From NCBI GenBank assembly GCA_045594885.1, contig JAZNZJ010000030.1:1-7767 (forward strand): 7,767 nucleotides of DNA, in the 5' to 3' direction. This document shows, in pieces, positions 1 to 4,974 of the stretch. The position numbers were made by a program, and so were the translations under genes. This DNA comes from Fimenecus sp045594885 (GTDB taxonomy: Bacteria; Bacillota; Clostridia; Oscillospirales; Acutalibacteraceae). The notes under the pieces are model-generated. The model was given only the letters and a program-made list of their open reading frames with translations, searched no databases and was not told the DNA's origin. Each line of letters begins with the position of its first letter. Position 1 is the stretch's first letter.

Positions 1-5
1 GCCTA

Positions 6-28
6 AAAATGATATACTATATCATTTT
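6..28. repeat. Near-perfect 23-bp palindrome
   Basis: The arms AAAATGATATA (6-16) and TATATCATTTT (18-28) are perfect reverse complements around a single central C at 17. The symmetry continues imperfectly outward, with GCC-TAA at 1-6 and TTA-AC-GGC at 30-37. It is too AT-rich and lacks a T-tract in the right place for a terminator. It could be a protein-binding or recombination site, or the end of a small repeat. I do not recognise the family. Confidence 0.55.
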
Positions 29-85
29 CTTAACGGCAAAACCCTCTCGGGTTCAAGTCCTATTATTATCTCATTCTAAAAATCA

Positions 86-118
86 AAAAGGTCACAATAA
101 GTGGCCTTTTGTTTTTTT
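86..118. terminator. Bidirectional rho-independent terminator beside tRNA-Leu
   Basis: A 10-bp stem pairs 86-95 (AAAAGGTCAC) with 101-110 (GTGGCCTTTT), including one G-T pair, around the loop AATAA. On the plus strand it is followed by GTTTTTTT. Read on the minus strand it is followed by TTGATTTTT, so it can also terminate the tRNA-Leu transcript, whose encoded CCA end lies at 118-120. The plus-strand transcript it would end lies mostly left of the window. Confidence 0.75.
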
Positions 119-205
119 GGTGCGGACGATGGGACTTGAACCCACAAGGAAGTAATATCCACAGGTGTCTGAGGCCTGCACGTCTGCCAATTCCGTCACA
201 TCCGC
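118..205 (-). tRNA. tRNA-Leu (anticodon CAG)
   Basis: This is a class II tRNA of 88 nt with an encoded CCA end (118-120). The acceptor strands GCGGATG and CGTCCGC pair, the D-arm region reads GGAATTGGCAGACG as in bacterial tRNA-Leu, a long variable arm is present, and the T-loop is TTCAAGT. The anticodon CAG is at 169-171 (read on the minus strand) and decodes CUG. Aligned to other tRNA-Leu sequences, the anticodon stem CAGGC/ACCTG has a C-A mismatch at the pair next to the loop. Four good pairs remain, or five if the loop is read as nine bases. It has its own promoter and probably a monocistronic transcript. Confidence 0.93.
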
Positions 206-223
206 ATATAAAATCGCTTGATA

Positions 224-252
224 ATAATATCATTTTAAGGTGTAAATGTCAA
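224..252 (-). promoter_or_regulatory. Promoter of tRNA-Leu
   Basis: On the minus strand, TTGACA (-35, bases 247-252) is separated by exactly 17 bases from TATTAT (-10, bases 224-229). The -10 box lies about 19 bases upstream of the mature tRNA 5' end. This is a near-consensus housekeeping sigma factor promoter. Confidence 0.8.
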
Positions 253-288
253 GTGAAGTGATTGTATATTGGGGGTGTCGAGTTGAAT

Positions 289-316
289 GCAAAACGCAAA
301 GTGCAAAGTGCAAAGT
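289..316. repeat. Heptamer tandem repeat (GCAAAGT)
   Basis: Three exact copies of GCAAAGT lie at 296-302, 303-309 and 310-316. A degenerate copy, GCAAAAC, precedes them at 289-295. The repeat lies in gene-free DNA between tRNA-Leu and the inverted-repeat element. Its length suggests slippage-prone intergenic DNA rather than a coding or regulatory site. Confidence 0.7.
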
Positions 317-362
317 GTTGTAACTGCGTTGTGATTATAAAGTAGGGTCGCCCGTTTTCTTT

Positions 363-482
363 CCTCCCTCTGACGAGGGAGGTGGATTTTGCGTAGCAAA
401 AGACGGAGGGAGAGATAAAACAATTAACGGCTCGTATCTCTCCCTCATTCTGCTTCGCAGACAGCTCCCTCACGGAGGGAGC
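363..482. repeat. Nested inverted-repeat element (MITE/REP-like, non-coding)
   Basis: The core is a perfect 12-bp inverted repeat, GAGGGAGAGATA (406-417) and TATCTCTCCCTC (435-446), around a 17-base loop. Each side carries two smaller hairpins in mirrored order. On the left they are CCTCCCTCTGACGAGGGAGG (364-383) and TTTTGCGTAGCAAAA (387-401). On the right they are TCTGCTTCGCAGA (449-461) and GCTCCCTCACGGAGGGAGC (464-482). The two halves are therefore diverged reverse complements of each other, as in a folded palindromic mobile repeat. No transposase or plausible reading frame is present; open frames across it are low-complexity products of the repeat. The surrounding stretch 206-527 contains no gene. 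Confidence 0.75.
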
Positions 483-527
483 GGAAAGAGAGTGAGATAA
501 ATTTTTGGGGAGGTGTAGGTTTCTTTG

Positions 528-598
528 TGTCATTCTGAGGGTCGCGAAGAATCTCTGTTTGCTTGAGATTCTTCGTCACTGCGTTCCTCAGAATGACA
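528..598. repeat. Long hairpin interspersed repeat (TGTCATTCTGAGG type)
   Basis: The outer arms TGTCATTCTGAGG (528-540) and CCTCAGAATGACA (586-598) are perfect 13-bp complements. Inner arms CGAAGAATCTC (545-555) and GAGATTCTTCG (565-575) add 11 more pairs around a 9-base loop. From memory, motifs of the form TCATTCTGAG...AAGAATCTC occur as dispersed palindromic repeats in many bacterial genomes. It is distinct in sequence from the inverted-repeat element just upstream. Confidence 0.75.
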
Positions 599-660
599 TT
601 ACTTGTAGATAGTATTTACCCCGACAAATTCAAATTTGTTAAACTTTTTAAAACAACCCA

Positions 661-692
661 TAAAAAATTCAGGCGGAGTTTTTTACTCCGCC
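661..692 (-). terminator. Terminator of the feo operon
   Basis: An 8-bp GC-rich stem pairs GGCGGAGT (672-679) with ACTCCGCC (685-692) around a 5-base loop. On the minus strand it is followed by TGAATTTTTTA. It begins six bases past the stop codon of the last feo gene and is a convincing rho-independent terminator. Confidence 0.88.
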
Positions 693-698
693 CCAACA

Positions 699-866
699 TT
701 ATTTGCTTGTATTACAACTGCAAGAGTTGTTCTCATTATTCTGCGAACACTCTTTTGCATAAGGACAACCAACACATTTTATGCCCTTTTTCTTTGATTT
801 AACCACATATGAAGCCGCTAAAATAATGATAATCGCTAAAACTATAATAACTAAAATATCTTCCAT
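699..866 (-). CDS. FeoB-associated Cys-rich membrane protein
   Basis: This 55-residue protein begins MEDILVIIVL. Residues 3-22 form one hydrophobic membrane segment, followed by a basic stretch KSKKKGIK. A short cysteine-rich tail carries C31, C34, C40, C49 and C51, including the motif CVGCPYAKEC. The layout, one N-terminal helix plus a CxxCP cytosolic tail, matches the small FeoB-associated Cys-rich membrane protein family seen downstream of feoB in Firmicutes. Its exact role is unknown; cytosolic Fe2+ hand-off is a guess by analogy with proteobacterial FeoC and FeoB-linked small proteins. The ATG at 866 lies 6 bases after the feoB stop, with a weak AAAGAG binding site inside the feoB end, which suggests translational coupling. 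It is the last gene of the operon. Confidence 0.88.
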   Translation of the reverse strand: MEDILVIIVLAIIIILAASYVVKSKKKGIKCVGCPYAKECSQNNENNSCSCNTSK

Positions 867-872
867 AACTCT

Positions 873-2918
873 TTATCTTGCTTTTACTTTCTGTGATTTT
901 TTTGCCATTTCTTTCTTTGCTTTTTGTTCGCCACGCACACAAAGTACAATGAGAATGCCTACAAACACCGCAACTGCAATAAGTCCGCCAAAGAAACCTG
1001 CACCGAATGAACCCGTTGTAATAAGTGTACCAATCTGATACACAAAATAGCCCACAGTGAAACCTGTACCCAACTGAAGTCCAAGACCAGCCAAGAGCCA
1101 TTTTGCACTCTTCATTTCAGAACGCATAGCACCGATTGCCGCAAAACAAGGTGGTGTGAAAAGGTTAAACATAAGGTAAGCGAGTGCCGCAACCTTGGTA
1201 ATTGCCATTACCTGACTTACCTCTGCACCTGCACCCTCCATAAGAGCAAGTTCTTCTGTGTCAATTAAATTTTCAAGTCCCACAAAGCAAACCGCCAATG
1301 TACCAACAACATTTTCTTTAGCAATAAAGCCTGTAACCGCTGCCGCTGCAAGCTGCCAAGACAATACACCAACCACGGGAACGAGCACATATGCAAACGG
1401 TGCTGCAATTGAAGCAAGAATTGATGAATCTGCACTTTCGGCAACTGTGAACTGCCAGTTGAATGTCTGCATAATTTGAACTACTGTATTGCAAAGGAGA
1501 ATTATTGTTGCAGCTTTCACTACATAAGACCAACCACGTTGACACATTGAAAGGAATGCACGTTTGAGTGAAGGAACTTTGTATTCGGGAAGTTCAATAA
1601 TAAAGAATGATTTTTTAACCTTATGCCCTGTAATCTTATTGACGAGAAGTGCACCAAAGAATATTATTACAATACCCGCAAAATACATAAGTGGTCCAAC
1701 CCAAGTTGCATCTTCGAAGAACGCACCTGCAAAAAGTGAAATCACGGGAAGCTTTGCACCACATGGCATAAATGGTGCTAACATTGCAGTTGCTCTGCGT
1801 TCACGTTCATTTCGAATTGTGCGACAAGCCATAACACCGGGTATTGCACAGCCCGTACCGATAACGAATGGAATAATTGATTTACCGCTTAATCCTACTC
1901 TTTTAAATATCGGGTCAAGAACTACTGATGCACGAGCCATATATCCGCAATCTTCAAGAAGTGCGATAAGAAAATACATTACCATTACGAGCGGTAAGAA
2001 ACCAATTACCGCAATCGCACCGCCGATTACACCGTCAATGAGGAGTGCTGAAAGTAATGGGCTTGCATTCTCGAAAAATCCTGCAATCCAACCCTGAAAA
2101 CCTTCAAGTAATGTTACAAGTCCGGGAATTACAGTTCCATTTTCGAATTCATAGCCTTCAGCAATCCACACACCAGGTCCTGCTTGTGAAATCCAAAAAA
2201 CAAGGAACATTACAACTGCGAAAATAGGAAGTCCGAACCATTTATTTGTAAGAATATCGTCAATTTTATCCTGTGAATTTCTCATTCTTGTAAGAATTCT
2301 GCGGGTTTCAACAGTTTTTACTATTCCGTTTACAAACTTATAACGTTTTCTGTCTGCCTGAACAACTGATTTTTTATCATTCAAATTTATTGTACCCTGA
2401 ACATAGGGCGCATTTTGACCTCTGCCGTAAAGCTTAACCGCAGCGGCAACCACATCGTGAAGTCCCTCTGAAGATGTTGAAACTGTTTCAATTACAGGAC
2501 AATTAAGAGCCTTGCTGAGTGCGTTAACATCAATTTCGGTCTTTTTTTTCAAATTGATGTCACTTTTATTCAAAGCCACTACCACGGGAATTCCAAGCTC
2601 CAAAAGCTGTGTTGTAAAGAAAAGACTACGGCTTAAATTCGTTGCGTCAACAATGTTGATAATAGCATCAGGATTTTCGTTTTTTATATAGTCCCTTGTT
2701 ACGCTTTCTTCCGATGTAAATGGCGACATTGAATATGCACCCGGAAGGTCAACTGCGATAATATCGTAGTCCCCGTCGTAAATGCTCTTTTTGATTGAAC
2801 TTTCTTTCTTATCAACTGTAACACCCGCCCAGTTACCGACCTTTTCATTTTTGCCGGTAAGTGCATTATACATTGTGGTTTTACCGCTGTTAGGATTACC
2901 CGCTAAAGCAATTCTCAT
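873..2918 (-). CDS. feoB: Ferrous iron transport protein B (GTPase-coupled Fe2+ permease)
   Basis: FeoB imports Fe2+ through the cytoplasmic membrane. The 681 residues start with a G-protein domain: G1 GNPNSGKT (7-14), switch I VGNWAGVTVD with T34, G3 DLPG (57-60), G4 NKSD (117-120) and a G5-like STSS near 147-150. A helical linker region (about 185-225) leads into the membrane part. That part has two Gate-type halves, with FeoB hallmark motifs GTGCAIPG (C357), MPCGAK (C386), GFIAKENVVGT (about 530-540) and FTPPCFAAIG (C591). The C-terminus has a last membrane helix (about 643-661) and a basic tail. The length is within the usual range for compact clostridial FeoB. AGGAGG at 2928-2933, nine bases upstream, fixes the ATG start. 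It lies 102 bases after feoA, and that gap holds a DtxR-like box, so it may also have its own regulated promoter. Confidence 0.98.
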   Translation of the reverse strand: MRIALAGNPNSGKTTMYNALTGKNEKVGNWAGVTVDKKESSIKKSIYDGDYDIIAVDLPGAYSMSPFTSEESVTRDYIKNENPDAIINIVDATNLSRSLFFTTQLLELGIPVVVALNKSDINLKKKTEIDVNALSKALNCPVIETVSTSSEGLHDVVAAAVKLYGRGQNAPYVQGTINLNDKKSVVQADRKRYKFVNGIVKTVETRRILTRMRNSQDKIDDILTNKWFGLPIFAVVMFLVFWISQAGPGVWIAEGYEFENGTVIPGLVTLLEGFQGWIAGFFENASPLLSALLIDGVIGGAIAVIGFLPLVMVMYFLIALLEDCGYMARASVVLDPIFKRVGLSGKSIIPFVIGTGCAIPGVMACRTIRNERERRATAMLAPFMPCGAKLPVISLFAGAFFEDATWVGPLMYFAGIVIIFFGALLVNKITGHKVKKSFFIIELPEYKVPSLKRAFLSMCQRGWSYVVKAATIILLCNTVVQIMQTFNWQFTVAESADSSILASIAAPFAYVLVPVVGVLSWQLAAAAVTGFIAKENVVGTLAVCFVGLENLIDTEELALMEGAGAEVSQVMAITKVAALAYLMFNLFTPPCFAAIGAMRSEMKSAKWLLAGLGLQLGTGFTVGYFVYQIGTLITTGSFGAGFFGGLIAVAVFVGILIVLCVRGEQKAKKEMAKKSQKVKAR

Positions 2919-2962
2919 AAATCTTGTCCTCCTGAATTTATATAAACATAATATTTAACTTT

Positions 2963-2991
2963 TTGTTAGTCTTTGCTAACTATTTTGTAAA
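2963..2991 (-). promoter_or_regulatory. Weak candidate promoter for feoB
   Basis: On the minus strand, TTTACA (2986-2991) is spaced 17 bases from TAACAA (2963-2968). The -10 match is poor. The interest is that the DtxR-like box at 2965-2980 would cover the -10 and spacer, a classic repressor position. If the promoter is not real, the box still lies in the feoA-feoB leader. Confidence 0.3.
2965..2980. promoter_or_regulatory. DtxR/IdeR-like operator upstream of feoB
   Basis: GTTAG-TCTTTG-CTAAC is a 16-bp inverted repeat with the core TTAGN6CTAA. This resembles the DtxR/IdeR half-site pattern TTAGG...CCTAA. It shares its arms with the two boxes upstream of feoA, so a common metal-responsive repressor probably binds all three. 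Confidence 0.65.
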
Positions 2992-3020
2992 AATATTTCA
3001 GTTGCCTCTGCCCCACTCTT

Positions 3021-3233
3021 TTATATAGAGATTGCTTCGGCTAACTGATTATCAATACTATATCTTGAATCCTTGATTGAAACTATGCAACCGCCTTTTT
3101 TGTGAGAAATCACAGTTATCGGCTCGCCTGCATAACAGCCCAATGAAAAGAGAAAAGCATCAAGTTCTTCGTCGTCTGTTATAATATCTTTAATTATGTA
3201 TTCAATTCCCTCTTGTGCATTATTCAAATTCAT
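3021..3233 (-). CDS. feoA: Ferrous iron transport protein A (FeoA, SH3-like)
   Basis: FeoA is a small cytosolic protein with an SH3-like beta-barrel that supports FeoB. The 70-residue product begins MNLNNAQEG and keeps the family pattern: an N-terminal strand (EYIIKDI), a short helix and turn, a central LGCYAGEPITVISHKKGG segment (G-x-x-x-G-x-x-I/V) and a final SRYSIDNQLAEAI strand-helix. The start is placed at 3233 because AGGTG at 3239-3243 lies 5 bases before this ATG. An in-frame ATG at 3254 would add seven residues but has no ribosome binding site. It is the first gene of the feo operon, behind a strong promoter with two DtxR-like boxes. Confidence 0.92.
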   Translation of the reverse strand: MNLNNAQEGIEYIIKDIITDDEELDAFLFSLGCYAGEPITVISHKKGGCIVSIKDSRYSIDNQLAEAISI

Positions 3234-3259
3234 ATTTTCACCTAAATGTTGCATAAAAA

Positions 3260-3273
3260 TTAGCAGAGGCTAA
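3260..3273. promoter_or_regulatory. DtxR/IdeR-like operator, feoA leader (distal box)
   Basis: TTAGC-AGAG-GCTAA is a perfect 5+5 inverted repeat of the form TTAGSNNNNSCTAA. It sits about 36-50 bases downstream of the predicted transcription start and upstream of the feoA ribosome binding site. Its centre is 34 bp (about three helical turns) from the next box, which would place both on the same DNA face. Confidence 0.7.
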
Positions 3274-3292
3274 CTTTTATGAATAAATTATA

Positions 3293-3308
3293 GTTAGCCA
3301 TCGCTAAC
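3293..3308. promoter_or_regulatory. DtxR/IdeR-like operator at the feoA transcription start
   Basis: GTTAGC-CATC-GCTAAC is a perfect 6+6 inverted repeat containing TTAGSNNNNSCTAA. It lies just downstream of the feoA -10 box, over the predicted start of transcription, where a bound repressor would block RNA polymerase. Confidence 0.75.
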
Positions 3309-3315
3309 CATATAT

Positions 3316-3344
3316 ATAATACATAATTTATATGAGCTTGTCAA
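3316..3344 (-). promoter_or_regulatory. Promoter of the feo operon
   Basis: On the minus strand, a consensus TTGACA (-35, 3339-3344) is separated by 17 bases from TATTAT (-10, 3316-3321). The predicted start is near 3309, at the edge of the operator at 3293-3308. A strong promoter under strong repression fits an iron-starvation response. Confidence 0.85.
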
Positions 3345-3389
3345 GATGAAAATGCTAAAAAAGGAAAATTTTTCTAATAAATCTAATAA

Positions 3390-3605
3390 CTATTTATTTA
3401 TAAAATCTTCAATCAGGTCACCTATATGTACTGTTTCAGGATTATGAGTATTCAATTCGTTTACGAATTCATTGACTTCTTCAAAGTTAAAAGAAATATC
3501 CAAAAAAATCTGCTCTTCGCCATTATTAGATACCACCGCAATACCAAAGGTAGTGCATAATTGCGATTCAAGTTCAACTTCTCCCTTTATAACTCTGAAA
3601 ATCAT
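3390..3605 (-). CDS. Small DUF6514-like protein of unknown function
   Basis: This 71-residue protein begins MIFRVIKGEVELE, is soluble with no membrane segment, and is strongly acidic. The pattern resembles the small clostridial family annotated DUF6514: a short N-terminal strand, then TTFGIAVVS, then LDISFNFEEVNEFVNELN, ending HIGDLIEDFINK. I assign it from memory of that pattern and cannot confirm it without a profile search. No function is known to me. GGGGAG ends 7 bases before the ATG. It has its own consensus promoter with a palindromic operator candidate. No clear terminator follows, so some read-through into the feo promoter region is possible. Confidence 0.7.
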   Translation of the reverse strand: MIFRVIKGEVELESQLCTTFGIAVVSNNGEEQIFLDISFNFEEVNEFVNELNTHNPETVHIGDLIEDFINK

Positions 3606-3640
3606 TTGTTACTCCCCTATCCATTGATTTATCATTGAGG

Positions 3641-3669
3641 AGTATAACACAATTGTGTCATTTTGTCAA
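3641..3669 (-). promoter_or_regulatory. Promoter of the small DUF6514-like gene
   Basis: On the minus strand, a consensus TTGACA (3664-3669) is 17 bases from TATACT (3641-3646). The -10 box lies about 35 bases upstream of the start codon, leaving a short leader. Confidence 0.85.
3647..3658. promoter_or_regulatory. Perfect 12-bp palindrome between -35 and -10
   Basis: ACACAATTGTGT is fully self-complementary and fills most of the spacer of the promoter at 3641-3669. This is a standard position for a repressor operator. The core ACANNTGT resembles the centre of BlaI/CopY-type sites, but the outer bases do not match TACANNTGTA, so the regulator is unknown. Confidence 0.5.
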
Positions 3670-3770
3670 CATTTTTATGCGTTTTTTTAATATCGTTTTA
3701 GAATATAAGGTGTAAAGTTATCTTATAAAAGAATAAAAAGTGAATTACAACAAATAATTATAAAAAACAC

Positions 3771-3799
3771 TTGACAAATATATTATTTAAGTGTATTAT
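3771..3799 (+). promoter_or_regulatory. Promoter of tRNA-fMet
   Basis: TTGACA (3771-3776) is separated by 17 bases from TATTAT (3794-3799). The -10 box lies 33 bases before the mature tRNA 5' end. It is divergent from the promoter at 3641-3669. Confidence 0.88.
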
Positions 3800-3832
3800 T
3801 ATAAGGCACTCACGGGTGCACTAAGTAAATAT

Positions 3833-3908
<76 letters not shown>

Positions 3909-3913
3909 AATCA

Positions 3914-3960
3914 GATACCACTATTGATACAATTTGTGCCAGTAGTGGTATCGTTGTTTT
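3914..3960 (+). terminator. Terminator of tRNA-fMet
   Basis: A 13-bp stem pairs GATACCACTATTG (3914-3926) with CAGTAGTGGTATC (3940-3952), with a single T-G wobble and a 13-base loop. It is followed by GTTGTTTTA. It starts six bases after the CCA end. Confidence 0.8.
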
Positions 3961-3991
3961 ATATAGCATTTAAGCCATTTACAAGAATTAA

Positions 3992-4036
3992 GCGTTGCAT
4001 TTGAGACTTTGTTGTCCCTCTTGCAACGCCTTTTTA
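3992..4036 (+). terminator. Second terminator-like hairpin
   Basis: GCGTTGCA (3992-3999) pairs perfectly with TGCAACGC (4022-4029) and is followed by CTTTTTATT. The 22-base loop can pair internally (GAGAC with GTCCC, one mismatch). No gene lies between the tRNA terminator and this hairpin. It could be a back-up terminator, the end of a decayed gene, or a weak stop for arsC transcription arriving from the other side. Confidence 0.5.
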
Positions 4037-4076
4037 TTGTCTATTAAGTTGATAACTGAGAAAATCTATCTTACCT

Positions 4077-4110
4077 ATCGTTAAATTACTGATAATCGTT
4101 ATTTTACTGA
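4077..4110. repeat. Short tandem direct repeat, 18-bp period
   Basis: Two 16-mers, ATCGTTAAATTACTGA (4077-4092) and ATCGTTATTTTACTGA (4095-4110), match at 14 of 16 positions. They lie in the gene-free stretch between the tRNA-fMet terminators and the arsC stop codon. No other structure is clear in 4037-4188, and no convincing terminator for the ars operon is visible there. Confidence 0.45.
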
Positions 4111-4188
4111 AACAGCAAACAGTTTGTGAAAATCTAAAAGTTAAATTTTTGTTATATAAATCATCGGCAAGAAATTGAACAAAATAGT

Positions 4189-4566
4189 TTATAACTTTAA
4201 AACCTGTTCGTGGATTTGCTTAATAACGCCTATAAATGTAGCATCTTCTTTACCTGTAGGGTCAGGCAAATTCCAGTTATCGTCAAAGTCTCTGCCGATG
4301 AAAGGACAGCCCACATCACAACCCATTGATATTGCAATGTCAGATGTGGGTATTTTATCATAGGTCTTGCTGTACTGTGTCTGCTCCATATCTATACCGT
4401 AAAGTTGTTTCATAAGCCTTACGGCATCCTGATTAATCTGTGGTTTGGTTTCTGTACCAGCCGAATAGAAATCGAACTCATCACCACGCAGATGCTTTCC
4501 AAGTGCCTCTGCAATTTGACTGCGACAAGAATTATGTACGCAGATAAAAGCTACTTTCTTTTTCAT
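4189..4566 (-). CDS. arsC: Arsenate reductase, low-molecular-weight phosphatase type
   Basis: This cytosolic enzyme would reduce arsenate to arsenite. The 125 residues have the LMW tyrosine phosphatase fold. The P-loop C9-VHNSC-R15 (CX5R) is followed by SQIAEALGK, then YSAGTE near 34-39. A C83-DVG-C87 pair would carry the disulfide relay known in thioredoxin-coupled ArsC such as the S. aureus enzyme (C10, C82, C89), and an acidic DP motif (LPDPTGKE, D102) serves as general acid. These relay cysteines separate it from ordinary protein tyrosine phosphatases. It is the last gene of the operon. AGGAG at 4573-4577 lies within the end of the upstream thioredoxin gene, and the ATG begins one base after that gene's stop. 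The neighbouring thioredoxin is a likely reductant, which is inference. Confidence 0.92.
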   Translation of the reverse strand: MKKKVAFICVHNSCRSQIAEALGKHLRGDEFDFYSAGTETKPQINQDAVRLMKQLYGIDMEQTQYSKTYDKIPTSDIAISMGCDVGCPFIGRDFDDNWNLPDPTGKEDATFIGVIKQIHEQVLKL

Positions 4567-4567
4567 A

Positions 4568-4945
4568 TCAAACTCCTAACTTATACAGAAGTTTTTCAAC
4601 ATCTGACGCCTTCAACACCTTACCCATAGATACGACCTTTTCGTTTACAACAAGGGCAGGCATACTCATAACACCGTATTCCATAACCTTTGTCATATCT
4701 GTTATATACTCAACTTCGATGCTAAGTCCCATATTTTTCACAGCTTCTTTTACATGTTCATACTGCTGATGACAAGATGAACAACCTGCGCCTAATACTT
4801 TGATGCAACAGATACCGTCTTTATCTTCTCCGCAGCAATTGTTAGTGATTTCCTCCACTTCACTCACAGAACAACCGCAGTTACAAGCACAGTCAGGAAC
4901 CTTCTTTTCTTCGTCCTTTTTTTTTCCAAAGTTAAATAATGCCAT
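4568..4945 (-). CDS. Thioredoxin family protein, TM0996/MTH895 type, with Cys-rich N-terminal extension
   Basis: This 125-residue cytosolic protein has a C-terminal thioredoxin-like domain (about 45-125). The active site is GAGC55SSC58 and a cis-proline loop follows at SMP96, as in the TM0996/MTH895 glutaredoxin-like family (Thioredoxin_3). The first 47 residues are unusual. After a charged start (NFGKKKDEEKK) come CACNCGC (C19, C21, C23, C25), then C37-C38 and C46-C47, giving ten cysteines in all. Such a tail could bind a thiophilic metal or metalloid, a guess that fits the ars context. GGAGG at 4953-4957 sits seven bases before the ATG. The gene follows ccdA by 29 bases and abuts arsC. Probable roles are electron donor to ArsC or CcdA, or arsenite carrier. 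Confidence 0.9.
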   Translation of the reverse strand: MALFNFGKKKDEEKKVPDCACNCGCSVSEVEEITNNCCGEDKDGICCIKVLGAGCSSCHQQYEHVKEAVKNMGLSIEVEYITDMTKVMEYGVMSMPALVVNEKVVSMGKVLKASDVEKLLYKLGV

Positions 4946-4974
4946 AATGATACCTCCAAATATTTATACTAATA

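Noticed and set aside
31..75. A partial tRNA gene ending near base 75
   Set aside because: Only the T-loop resembles a tRNA. The T-stem has two mismatches, no CCA or matching acceptor strand is present, and bases 1-30 form a palindrome instead of D and anticodon arms. It is kept only as a tRNA-like remnant.
235..533. Minus-strand open frames of 62 and 94 codons
   Set aside because: They run through the tandem and inverted repeats, have no ribosome binding site, and encode low-complexity sequence set by the repeats.
563..802. Plus-strand open frame of 79 codons
   Set aside because: It overlaps the hairpin repeat, the feo terminator and the FeoB-associated gene on the opposite strand, and has no start signal.
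1564..2097. Long plus-strand open frame opposite feoB
   Set aside because: It is the antisense of a clear feoB coding region, with no ribosome binding site and no recognisable domain.
3021..3254. A longer FeoA starting at 3254
   Set aside because: That ATG has no ribosome binding site and lies next to the operator at 3260-3273. The ATG at 3233 has AGGTG at proper spacing.
3345..3389. A terminator after the small DUF6514-like gene
   Set aside because: The region is AT-rich with a T-run on the minus strand, but no stable stem precedes it.
4111..4188. A terminator for the ars operon
   Set aside because: Short complementary bits around CAAACTGTTTG exist, but none forms a stable stem followed by a T-tract on the minus strand.
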